The notes beneath the pieces are model-generated. The model searched no databases and was not told where the DNA came from. It saw nothing but the letters and a program-made list of their open reading frames with translations. This document shows positions 8,378 to 16,061 of a stretch of DNA of 64,000 bases, piece by piece. The first letter of the stretch is position 1. Each line of letters starts with the position of its first letter. Location: NCBI GenBank assembly GCA_021648145.1, contig JAKITI010000011.1:1-64000 (forward strand). The letters are read 5' to 3'. The DNA comes from Gammaproteobacteria bacterium. Lineage in GTDB: Bacteria; Pseudomonadota; Gammaproteobacteria; JAADGQ01. Made by a program: the position numbers and the translations under genes.

Positions 8378-8458
8378 TATGCAGGAGAAGCGTAAATTTG
8401 GTGGGCTACGCCAATAAAGAGGAGTTAACCCACCCTATATTTTAGAGGAGAGTTAAAC

Positions 8459-9030
8459 ATGCACGGTGGAGACGAATATGCTTACGGCATGTGGATAGTG
8501 GCGGCTTTTAACGTTGGGCTATTTCTCTTTTTTATGCTGAGCTTTCTCAAGCCGAGAGGCAGTCAGGAGTGGCGCGGTATGGGTGTCGTGGGCGCTTTTC
8601 TGGTGGCTCTCTTCGCCGAGATGTATGGTTTTCCTTTGACCATCTATCTGCTGACGGGGTGGCTGGGCGATGCTTATCCGGCTCTGCAACCCTTCAATCA
8701 CAAACTAGGTCACCTTTGGGTGGTGGTGTTCGGTGGTTCAACCATGGCATGGGTAATTGTGATGGCTTTGAGTTTAGTATTTATGCTCATGGGATATGTG
8801 CTGCTTTCAAAAGGCTGGACACAAATTCACGCCGCTCGCGGTGGCTTGGTGACCGACGGCATCTACTCCTATGCGCGTCATCCGCAATATACAGGATTGA
8901 TCCTGGTTATTATTGGCTTTCTGGTGAAGTGTATAACGAATATGTGCGCAAAACACCGGCGTTCTTTCCGCCTCTCAAACAATGGAAGGCGTTTCTGACG
9001 GTAGAAGTTCATGAAAAAAATATTCAGTAG
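8459..9030 (+). pseudogene. ICMT-family methyltransferase-like membrane protein, internally deleted
   Basis: From ATG 8459 the frame gives a membrane protein with several hydrophobic segments and the isoprenylcysteine methyltransferase-like signature GLVTDGIYSYARHPQYTGL. After GLILVIIGFL it runs into an unrelated tail (KCITNMCAKHRR) and stops at 8998. The expected family ending, EVYNEYVRKTPAFFPPL, is present in another frame just downstream and ends at 9030. The join lacks roughly 40 residues that normally lie between these motifs, including the conserved Glu-rich helix. This shows an internal deletion with a frameshift around 8925-8935. The 179-aa product may still be made but lacks the catalytic C-terminal part. 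Confidence 0.75.
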
Positions 9031-9063
9031 CAAGTATTTTGGAATTCAAACAGGAGGTGACGT

Positions 9064-9354
9064 ATGGAAGGCTTAGGTTCGTTTCTGATTTTTGCGGTTC
9101 TGTTTTATCTCTTGATGCGTTATGGCTGCGGAGCTCACATGATGCATGGTCATGGTAGCCATGGTGATTCTCATGACGATGGCAAAGGTGCCAAATACAT
9201 TGATCCCGTTTGTGATAAAGAAGTCGAGACCGAGCAGGGTTACGGCAAAATGTACCAAGAGACGCTCTATCGTTTTTGCTCCAGAAAGTGTCTTGATAAG
9301 TTTGATGCCGATCCTGAGCTTTACCTCAATAAAGAACGAGGAGAAATATCATGA
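9064..9354 (+). CDS. YHS-domain protein with N-terminal membrane anchor
   Basis: The 96-aa protein has one hydrophobic helix (SFLIFAVLFYLLMRYG), a His/Met-rich linker (HMMHGHGSHGDSH), and a YHS domain: DPVCDKEVETEQ, a central YRFCSRKCLDKF, then ADPELYL. YHS domains bind metal through the Cys pairs and accompany copper and heavy-metal exporters. The SD AGGAGG is six bases before the ATG. It overlaps the next gene by ATGA, so the two are translationally coupled. It sits downstream of the MerR-type promoter at 8346 and is likely part of the copper response. Confidence 0.8.
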   Translation: MEGLGSFLIFAVLFYLLMRYGCGAHMMHGHGSHGDSHDDGKGAKYIDPVCDKEVETEQGYGKMYQETLYRFCSRKCLDKFDADPELYLNKERGEIS

Positions 9355-9626
9355 CATGTAATCATCATAAACAGGGCATTTCATTGTTGGGTGTAGGCCA
9401 CGCCACCAGCCTGTTACTGGCGATCAGTTTTTTACTCTGCGTCGGTTTCGATCTATTTTTTCCAGAGCATGCAATGTACGAAACCTGGCAAAAATTGCTG
9501 CCCGGTTTTGAGTGGATTAGCTGGAAAAGCCTTTTTTTAGGATTGATTGAAGCCTACGGCTACGGCTGGTTTTTCGCTCTGATCTGGGTGCCTATTTATA
9601 ACTTCGTTGTGCTTCGTGGCGGGTAA
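9351..9626 (+). CDS. small two-helix membrane protein (resembles DUF5676)
   Basis: The 91-aa product contains a His-rich start (MTCNHHKQG) and two hydrophobic helices (residues about 15-38 and 62-88), ending YGWFFALIWVPIYNFVVLRGG. The short size, GxGHA-SLLLAISFLLC opening and YGWFFxLIWVPIYNF ending resemble DUF5676-type membrane proteins found near metal-resistance genes. Function is unknown. It overlaps the YHS gene by four bases. Confidence 0.6.
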   Translation: MTCNHHKQGISLLGVGHATSLLLAISFLLCVGFDLFFPEHAMYETWQKLLPGFEWISWKSLFLGLIEAYGYGWFFALIWVPIYNFVVLRGG

Positions 9627-9718
9627 GAGAAACATTGCGATGGATAACACTGTGGCTTTCAGGAGGTGCGTGGAAAGCACAAATTTGCCGTAAACGGCTT
9701 ATTGAAGGAGTACTGAGA

Positions 9719-11098
9719 ATGATGCAGAAAAAAGCAATAAAAAAAGAGTTTTCAGAGCATTCGTTAAATATTGACCTGGATACCCTGGATGACGCGGAGA
9801 TTGTTGCGGCACGGGAAATCCTGCAGCGTTTCCTGGCAGGCTATGATGGGTCGGTTGCGGTGCGCCTGTGGAGTGGTGAGCGCATCTACGGCGATGTCAA
9901 TGCGCCTTGCACAGTGGTTATCCACCAGCCGTCGGTGCTGCGCCACCTGGTGTTGCACCAGGATCTGATTCGCCTTGCTGAGTCCTATATGGCTGGAGAT
10001 CTGGATGTGGAAGGTGATATGGAGAGTCTGTTTGACCTGACGCAACATGCCCGTGAACTGCATTTTTCCTGGCCGGACAAATGGCGGGTGCTACTACAGG
10101 CATTGCGGTTGCCAAAGCATCGGATGTCAGGCTCTCTTGTCGTTCGGGATAAAAAAGCAGCGCAACACCGCAATACCAAAGAGAGTATCGCTTACCACTA
10201 TGATGTCAGCAATGACTTTTATCGTCTGTGGCTGGATCCTGAGATGGTCTATTCATGCGCCTATTTTCGTGACCCCGATCAAACACTGGCCAATGCCCAG
10301 CAGGATAAACTGGATCATATCTGCCGCAAACTGCGCCTGAAGCCAGGCCAGCAGCTGCTCGATATCGGTTGTGGCTGGGGCGCTCTGGCGATCTGGGCTG
10401 CACGCCATTATGACGTGCAGGTGCATGGCATCACCCTGAGTGAGCAGCAATACCGTTATGCCATTGAGCGGGTGCGTAATGAGGGGATGGAAGAGCAGGT
10501 TCGTATTGAACTGCGTGATTACCGCGACCTGCCCGAAGAGGCCGGTTACGATCGAATTGTCAGTGTGGGCATGTTTGAGCACATCGGGGTAGCCAATTTT
10601 CCACGCTATTTCAATACCGTCAAGCGTGTACTCAAGTCGGGCGGGCTGTTTCTCAATCACGGTATTACTAATGATACCGGATGGCAGGATACGCCGATCA
10701 CCCGTTTCATGAATCGTTATGTCTTTCCTGATGGTGAACTGGCGCGTATCAGCGATGTACAGGATGCCATGGAGCAGGCCGGTTTCGAGATCATTGACGT
10801 GGAAGGGCTGCGTCGCCACTACGCCCTGACTCTGCGTCACTGGGTAGAGGCTCTGGAGAAATATCGTGAACAGGCAGTAGCAATGGTGGGCGAAGCTACC
10901 TACCGGATTTGGCGTCTGTACATGGCGGGTTGCGCCTATTACTTTGAAGAGGGCAGCACCAACGTTTATCAGGTATTGGCTGGTTCTGTTCATCAGCCAT
11001 TGGCCACACCGCTGCGGCGCGATGATCTTTACAAAAAGGGTTGTGTAAAAAAAACGTGTGAATGTGATGACAGCAAGGAGAAAAGTAGTGATGGATAA
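9719..11098 (+). CDS. cfa: cyclopropane-fatty-acyl-phospholipid synthase
   Basis: The 459-aa enzyme transfers the SAM methyl group to double bonds of membrane phospholipid acyl chains, forming cyclopropane rings. The SAM-binding motif LLDIGCGWGALAIWAA is clear. Residues matching the E. coli Cfa active site are in YSCAYF (Cys), EHIGVANF (Glu), FLNHGI (His) and AGCAYYFEEG (Cys). An N-terminal lipid-binding domain precedes the SAM domain, as in full-length Cfa. ATG 9719 (or 9722) was chosen over the upstream frame because AAGGAG precedes it. The tail (KKTCECDD) overlaps the next gene by 8 bases. From here the GC content rises clearly compared with the genes to the left. Confidence 0.92.
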   Translation: MMQKKAIKKEFSEHSLNIDLDTLDDAEIVAAREILQRFLAGYDGSVAVRLWSGERIYGDVNAPCTVVIHQPSVLRHLVLHQDLIRLAESYMAGDLDVEGDMESLFDLTQHARELHFSWPDKWRVLLQALRLPKHRMSGSLVVRDKKAAQHRNTKESIAYHYDVSNDFYRLWLDPEMVYSCAYFRDPDQTLANAQQDKLDHICRKLRLKPGQQLLDIGCGWGALAIWAARHYDVQVHGITLSEQQYRYAIERVRNEGMEEQVRIELRDYRDLPEEAGYDRIVSVGMFEHIGVANFPRYFNTVKRVLKSGGLFLNHGITNDTGWQDTPITRFMNRYVFPDGELARISDVQDAMEQAGFEIIDVEGLRRHYALTLRHWVEALEKYREQAVAMVGEATYRIWRLYMAGCAYYFEEGSTNVYQVLAGSVHQPLATPLRRDDLYKKGCVKKTCECDDSKEKSSDG

Positions 11099-12341
11099 AA
11101 AATGTATTTGTCAGGAGACTCAACGCCATTTTCTCAATTTGGCGTTTAATCGACTCAGGTTGGAAGAGACGCAGCGCGAGCTATTGCTCTCTTCGTTCAG
11201 GGAGACACGGGTGACGATACCGGTGACCTTGCGTCATAACGGCGAAAGCAGACTGCACACCTTTCAGGGTTACCGTGTGCAACACAACCATGCACGTGGG
11301 CCGTTCAAAGGCGGCCTGCGTTTTCATCCCGATGTCAATATGGGAGAAATACAGGCACTGGCACAGTTGATGACCTGGAAGACAGCATTGGTGGATATCC
11401 CCTTCGGTGGTGCTAAAGGCGGCATTGCTGTTGACCCCGGACAGTTGAACGAGACCGAGCTGGAAGAGCTTACCAAACGTTTTTGTCAGAAGCTGGCACC
11501 CATCATCGGTGTACATGACGACATCCCTGCACCTGATATCGGTACGAACCCCCAGGTCATGGCGTGGATACTGGATGAATACAGCAAAACCCACGGTTAC
11601 AGAACGGCCGTTGTCACGGGGAAACCTGTAGAACTGGGCGGTTGCGCTGGACGGTTAGAGGCCACTGGCCACGGTGTCGCTCACCTGACCGATAAAGCGG
11701 CGGCAGAGATGTCACTGACACCTGAGCAGAGCCGAGTCGTTATTCAGGGTTTTGGCAATGTCGGTTCCCATGCGGCCATCACCTTGGCGAATAAGGGCTA
11801 TAAAATCATTGCACTCTCCGATGTTCATGGCGGAGTCTATTCCGAGAAAGGGATTGATATCAGCCTCGCGTTGGCGCATTTGCATGAAACGGGTGCGCTT
11901 TCAGGCTTGGCAGGCACTTCGCCCGTCAGTAACGACGAACTGCTTGAACTGCCCTGTGAAATTCTGATTCCTGCCGCACTGGAAGCCACCATCACCTGTG
12001 ATAATGCCGATGCCATCCAGGCCAAATTGGTTGTGGAGGCGGCCAATATGCCGGTGACACATCGGGCTAATGATCAGTTGCTACAGCGTGGTATCACCGT
12101 CGTGCCGGATCTGCTGGCTAACGTGGGCGGCGTGCTGGCCTCTTATTATGAGTGGGTACAAAACCTTCAGCAATTTCCGTGGGAACGGGAATTGGTGTTG
12201 AGCCGTTTGGAAAAACGACTCTCCAGCACCTACGATACTGTGCGTGATCTGGCACAAGAACAACAAATTGATATGCGTAGCGCGGCTTACGAACTGGCGA
12301 TCAAACGGGTTGAACGAGCGATTCGATTGCGAGGATTTTAA
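11091..12341 (+). CDS. Glu/Leu/Phe/Val-family glutamate dehydrogenase
   Basis: The 416-aa protein converts glutamate to 2-oxoglutarate and ammonia (or the reverse). Motifs: the substrate pocket in HNHARGPFKGGLRFHP, the catalytic region TALVDIPFGGAKGGI, GTNPQVMAWILDEY, and the nucleotide-binding QGFGNVGSHAA. The length is normal for the NAD(P)-dependent hexameric type, and the coenzyme cannot be read safely. ATG 11091 follows AAGGAGAAAAG and overlaps cfa by 8 bases, so the two are co-transcribed. The Cys-containing start (KKCICQETQ) is slightly unusual. Linked to the 2-oxoacid oxidoreductase and a PII-like protein downstream, it suggests a carbon/nitrogen balance theme. Confidence 0.92.
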   Translation: MDKKCICQETQRHFLNLAFNRLRLEETQRELLLSSFRETRVTIPVTLRHNGESRLHTFQGYRVQHNHARGPFKGGLRFHPDVNMGEIQALAQLMTWKTALVDIPFGGAKGGIAVDPGQLNETELEELTKRFCQKLAPIIGVHDDIPAPDIGTNPQVMAWILDEYSKTHGYRTAVVTGKPVELGGCAGRLEATGHGVAHLTDKAAAEMSLTPEQSRVVIQGFGNVGSHAAITLANKGYKIIALSDVHGGVYSEKGIDISLALAHLHETGALSGLAGTSPVSNDELLELPCEILIPAALEATITCDNADAIQAKLVVEAANMPVTHRANDQLLQRGITVVPDLLANVGGVLASYYEWVQNLQQFPWERELVLSRLEKRLSSTYDTVRDLAQEQQIDMRSAAYELAIKRVERAIRLRGF

Positions 12342-12369
12342 ATTCAATTTAAACAAAGAGGAATCCAGT

Positions 12370-12660
12370 ATGACTAACAATCAGAACAGATTATTTTTTA
12401 TTGCTCTATTTTTTGCTCCAGCACTCGCAGTCTCTGCTGCTGAGCAGCCAGATGCAGAACAACTTTTCAAACAGAAGTGTTCTCTCTGCCACGCCATTGA
12501 CAAAAAAAAGCTGGGGCCCGCAATCAATACCATGAGCAACAACGAGGAAGTCTTACGTCAAATCACCACCAAGGGCAAAAACGCTATGCCTGCTTATGAA
12601 GATAAACTGACTGGCGCGCAGATAGATGCGTTAGTTGAATATCTGTTAGCAAACCAATGA
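12370..12660 (+). CDS. small monoheme cytochrome c (class I)
   Basis: The 96-aa precursor has a Sec signal (FFIALFFAPALAVSAA) and one heme motif CSLCH at about residues 36-40, preceded by EQLFKQK. Downstream NAMPAYEDKLT supplies the Met axial ligand, and a final helix IDALVEYLLANQ completes a class I fold. It is a periplasmic electron carrier. ATG 12370 has GAGG upstream. Two gene remnants follow immediately, so the original redox operon has been partly deleted. Confidence 0.88.
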   Translation: MTNNQNRLFFIALFFAPALAVSAAEQPDAEQLFKQKCSLCHAIDKKKLGPAINTMSNNEEVLRQITTKGKNAMPAYEDKLTGAQIDALVEYLLANQ

Positions 12661-12668
12661 GATATTAG

Positions 12669-12868
12669 ATGTCATCACAGCAGTGTAAAAATAGCGAGTC
12701 ATGTTCAGGTGTTTGGTGTCGTTTTCGCGATGGTCAACCAGAATATCTGGTGCGCCATTACTGGTGGGCTTATCTATGGCGCTGGGGTGTCTGGTTTTTT
12801 GATCATCAACCGATCATTAACGCCATTCTTTTTGGCCAGTACAAAACACTCTCCCATCGGGCGCTGCG
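12669..12868 (+). pseudogene. N-terminal remnant of a SAM methyltransferase (RquA/UbiE-like)
   Basis: From ATG 12669 the frame encodes about 65 recognisable residues: GQPEYLVRHYWWAYLWRWGV, then FFDHQPIINAILFGQYKTLS. These match the leader segment that precedes the SAM domain in RquA-like and related UbiE-family methyltransferases. The frame then runs without homology into sequence belonging to the next, out-of-frame gene remnant. No SAM-binding glycine motif is left. RquA makes rhodoquinone from ubiquinone; whether the ancestor was RquA is a guess. Confidence 0.55.
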
Positions 12869-12871
12869 TGA

Positions 12872-13327
12872 TTGGAGGAGTATGAAGGTCTCATCAAACC
12901 GATGTTCGACGAACGCTGTGTGGCGTGTCACAGTGCGGGTTCTGGTTTACAGATTCCTGATCTCTCCACCTACGAAGGGGTCAAGCAGGTGGCCAATGTT
13001 GATACCGGCATCTCGTTGCATAGCTTGATGAAGGTGTCACATATCCACCTGTTTGGTATCGCCTTGGTTGCGCTTGGTATTGGCTTGGTATTTCGCTTCG
13101 CCCTGCTACCGGCATGGTTCCAGTACACTCTGACCTTGTTACCATTTATCGCTATTTTTGTCGATATTTCCGCCTGGTTTCTCACCAAGTGGGATCCGAC
13201 TTACGCTTATACCGTGATTTTCGCCGGGGGTCTGCTGGGGCTGTCGTGGGCGTTACAAATTCTCATTTCACTCTATCAAATCTGGTTTTTGCGTTGTCGT
13301 GTGGAGGTTTCAAGTGAAGAACAGTGA
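12872..13327 (+). pseudogene. membrane cytochrome c-like protein lacking its N-terminus
   Basis: The frame encodes a heme motif CVACH within YEGLIKPMFDERCVACHSAG, followed by QIPDLSTYEGVKQVANVDTG and three to four membrane helices (SHIHLFGIALVALGIGLVF, WFQYTLTLLPFIAIFVDISAW and later). This order matches a family of small heme-containing membrane proteins, but intact members have a signal peptide or leading helix before the heme site. Here the frame opens with TTG 12872 directly at the heme domain, exactly where the methyltransferase remnant ends. A deletion seems to have fused the two, and without an export signal the heme site would stay in the cytoplasm. It overlaps the next gene. Confidence 0.55.
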
Positions 13328-13901
13328 GACCACAATTGCCGATTTCCACGAAATTCGCTTACACGGTCGCGGTGGTCAAGGCACCGTCTCCGCTGCTGCG
13401 TTGTTGGCGCTGGCGGCGTTTGAAGATGGCTTTGAAAGTCAGGCATTTCCTAAGTTTGGTTCTGAACGGCGTGGTGCGCCGGTAGAAGCCTATGTGCGCA
13501 TTAGCCGTGCTGTTATTCGCGCCCATAATCAGGTCTACAAACCCGATGCGGTGGTGATTCAAGATGCCGGTCTGCTGCGCTCAGAGCCGTTGCTACAGGG
13601 ATTAAATCTGGGTGGGCTTATTGTATTGAACGCCGCTGAAAAGCCAGCAGATACTGATAACGGTTTTCGCTGGGTCTGTCTACCCGCCAGCCAGATTGGT
13701 GAGCGCCATATTGGCCGCCCGTTACCCAATACTGTTTTATTGGGTGCGTTGGCGGCAGCGACAGAATGGGTGAGTCTGGCGGCACTGGAGCAGGCGATAA
13801 ACAACCATCTAGCAAGCAAAGGCGAGGCAGTCGTGAAAGCGAATATCGACGCGGTACGTGAAGGTTATCAATTCGTGGCAGAGCCGGAGGGGGTTACATG
13901 A
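13314..13901 (+). CDS. 2-oxoacid:ferredoxin oxidoreductase, gamma subunit
   Basis: The 195-aa subunit shows the family opening EIRLHGRGGQGTVSAAALLA and the central SQAFPKFGSERRGAPVEAYVRIS, both hallmarks of the gamma subunit of pyruvate/2-oxoacid:ferredoxin oxidoreductases. GTG 13314 is preceded by GGAGG at proper distance; an upstream in-frame GTG at 13299 is less likely. It overlaps the alpha gene by ATGA. It is the first gene of a four-gene operon (gamma, alpha, beta, GltD-like/ferredoxin) for ferredoxin-linked oxidative decarboxylation of a 2-oxoacid, or its reversal. The substrate (pyruvate, 2-oxoglutarate or branched-chain) cannot be decided. Confidence 0.9.
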   Translation: MKNSETTIADFHEIRLHGRGGQGTVSAAALLALAAFEDGFESQAFPKFGSERRGAPVEAYVRISRAVIRAHNQVYKPDAVVIQDAGLLRSEPLLQGLNLGGLIVLNAAEKPADTDNGFRWVCLPASQIGERHIGRPLPNTVLLGALAAATEWVSLAALEQAINNHLASKGEAVVKANIDAVREGYQFVAEPEGVT

Positions 13902-15091
13902 AACAGCTATTAGAGGGTTCACAAGCCGTGGCCGAGGCGGTGCGTTTGTGTCAGCCGCAGGTGGTGGCGGCCTATCCCATCACCCCTCAGACCCACATCA
14001 TTGAACGGCTAGCGCAGCATGTGGCTGATGGCGAATTGAAGGCCGAGTTCATCAATGCCGAAAGTGAGTTCGGTGCTGCTTCTATTGTTCTGGGGGCAGT
14101 CGCTGCCGGAGCGAGATCGTTTACTGCCACTGCTTCACAAGGTCTGCTGCTAATGACCGAAGTGCTCTACAACATTGCTGGTTTACGTCTGCCGGTAGTG
14201 ATGGTCTGTGCCAATCGGGCAGTGGGTGCGCCGATCAATATTTTTAGTGACCATCAAGATAGCATGTCGGTGCGTGATGCCGGTTGGGTTCAGCTCTATG
14301 TCGAAACCAATCAGGAGGCTGTGGATACCTTGATTCAAGCCTATCGCATTGCCGAGGCGTGCGGTCTGCCGGTGATGGTTTGCATGGATGGCTTTTTACT
14401 GACGCATACTTTTGAGCCAGTGGACCTGCCAACACAAGCGATGGTGGATAATTTTCTTCCATCATTCCAATTTTCCCGCACCCTTGACCCGACCCGTCCA
14501 ATGACATTGGGTGGCGCTAGCGAAGCGGATAATTTTCAGGAATATCGTGCCGCCCAGCAGAGCGCGATGGAAGATGCCGCGCCAGTGATCGAAGCATTTG
14601 ATGCGGAATTTAACGAGCAGTTTGGCCGATCACATGGCGGTTTGCTTCAGCCCTACCAACTGGATGGGGCAGAGACGGTGTTACTGGGCATGGGTTCTTT
14701 GATGGGCGCGGTGTGTGATGTGGTTGATAAGCTGCGCGACCAAGGTCAGGCGGTGGGTGCGCTACGCCTACGTTGTTTTCGCCCTTTTCCGGTGCAAGCT
14801 TTGGTCGAACATCTGGGCGGTGCGAAACGAATTATCGTGCTGGAGAAAGCGATCAGTATCGGTGCAGGCGGTATCGTGGCTGCCGAGCTGCGAGCCGCTT
14901 TGCATCAAGCGGGCATCATGACACCCGTGGAGAGTGTGATTGGTGGTCTGGGTGGGCGTGATTTGACCCCGGATGTGATCGAAGCACTGTTTCAGGAATC
15001 GAGCATAAATGAGGTAGGTACAACGTTTCAGTTTGCGCCCGACCACGTATCCCTCCCTCAGAAAAATATGGAGGCCACGAACAATGGATAA
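13898..15091 (+). CDS. 2-oxoacid:ferredoxin oxidoreductase, alpha subunit
   Basis: The 397-aa subunit has VVAAYPITPQTHIIERLA near its start, followed by EFINAESEFGAASIVLGA and the TASQGLLLMTEVLYN segment, which are diagnostic for PorA-type subunits (pyrimidine and C2-binding parts of the thiamine site). The C-terminal domain includes GGLGGRDLTPDVIE. The length is typical. It overlaps the gamma gene by four bases and the beta gene by eight. Confidence 0.92.
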   Translation: MKQLLEGSQAVAEAVRLCQPQVVAAYPITPQTHIIERLAQHVADGELKAEFINAESEFGAASIVLGAVAAGARSFTATASQGLLLMTEVLYNIAGLRLPVVMVCANRAVGAPINIFSDHQDSMSVRDAGWVQLYVETNQEAVDTLIQAYRIAEACGLPVMVCMDGFLLTHTFEPVDLPTQAMVDNFLPSFQFSRTLDPTRPMTLGGASEADNFQEYRAAQQSAMEDAAPVIEAFDAEFNEQFGRSHGGLLQPYQLDGAETVLLGMGSLMGAVCDVVDKLRDQGQAVGALRLRCFRPFPVQALVEHLGGAKRIIVLEKAISIGAGGIVAAELRAALHQAGIMTPVESVIGGLGGRDLTPDVIEALFQESSINEVGTTFQFAPDHVSLPQKNMEATNNG

Positions 15092-16061
15092 TCGCGATTC
15101 CTTTCGTCACAACGTCCTCACCTCCGGCCATCGCGCCTGCTCCGGTTGTGGTGAAGCGATGGCGGCACGCATGGTCAGTGATCTGATCGGTCCCGATGCG
15201 ATCTACATCAATGCTACTGGCTGTCTGCAAGTCTTCACGACCCATAACCAACAGTCCGCCTGGCAGGCACCGTGGATTCACTCGGTATTTGCCAATGCGG
15301 CCGCCGTGGCTTCGGGCGTTGAAGCGGCTCTGCGTATCAAGGGCAAGAGTACGCCAGTGGTGGTGCAGGCTGGAGACGGCGGTACTTTTGATATCGGTTT
15401 GCAATGCCTCTCCGGCATGATTGAACGTGGCCACGATGTGCTTTTTGTCTGCTACGACAACGAGGCTTATATGAATACCGGCGTACAGCGTTCTGGCTCC
15501 ACGCCCCATGCGGTGCGCACCAGCACCTCACCACCGGGGCAGTTTAGCCAAGGTAAGAAGGAGATTAAAAAAGATGTGATCTCCATTATCGCGGCTCACA
15601 ACATGCCTTACGCAGCCACAGCAACGATTGCCTACTTTCCTGATCTTAAAGCCAAAGTCGAGAAGGCGATGCGCATTAAGGGGCCACGCTTTCTTCAAAT
15701 TTTATCACCCTGCCCGTTGGGCTGGGTGCATGACAGCGCGCTGTCGGTAAGCGTCGCGCGGCTGGCGGTGGAGACGGGACTATTTCCATTAGTGGAGCTG
15801 GAACACGGTGAACTCACCGGCGTGATGCGCCTGGCCGAGCAGAAACCCGTGGAGGAATATTTACGCCCACAGGGACGTTTCAAACATCTGTTTGCTAACA
15901 AAGCGGGCGCGGTGGAACTGCGCCACCTGCAAGCGCTGGCCGATGCGCGTATTCACCGTTACGGCCTGCTTGATGCCGATACGCAATGGGATACCGAGAC
16001 GGCGATGCAGAGTGAACGCAATGGCCGAGGTGGTTACTGGGAGGAGAGGGAACATGGCTAA
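15084..16061 (+). CDS. 2-oxoacid:ferredoxin oxidoreductase, beta subunit
   Basis: The 325-aa subunit binds thiamine diphosphate and an iron-sulfur cluster. RACSGCGEAMAARM gives the first Cys pair, and GDGGTFDIGLQCLS plus YDNEAYMNTGVQRSG form the Mg/ThDP motif. A later Cys is in ILSPCPLGW. ATG 15084 follows ATGGAGG and overlaps alpha by eight bases. The C-terminal 40 residues (RHLQALADARIHRYG and beyond) are rather long for the family. Confidence 0.92.
   Translation: MDNRDSFRHNVLTSGHRACSGCGEAMAARMVSDLIGPDAIYINATGCLQVFTTHNQQSAWQAPWIHSVFANAAAVASGVEAALRIKGKSTPVVVQAGDGGTFDIGLQCLSGMIERGHDVLFVCYDNEAYMNTGVQRSGSTPHAVRTSTSPPGQFSQGKKEIKKDVISIIAAHNMPYAATATIAYFPDLKAKVEKAMRIKGPRFLQILSPCPLGWVHDSALSVSVARLAVETGLFPLVELEHGELTGVMRLAEQKPVEEYLRPQGRFKHLFANKAGAVELRHLQALADARIHRYGLLDADTQWDTETAMQSERNGRGGYWEEREHG

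Noticed and set aside
10253-10993. 246-codon reverse frame opposite cfa
   Set aside because: Shadow of a well-supported gene in GC-rich sequence; no recognisable domain.
12669-13028. An intact 119-aa gene in this frame
   Set aside because: Only the first 65 residues resemble a family; the remainder is the out-of-frame reading of a heme protein remnant.
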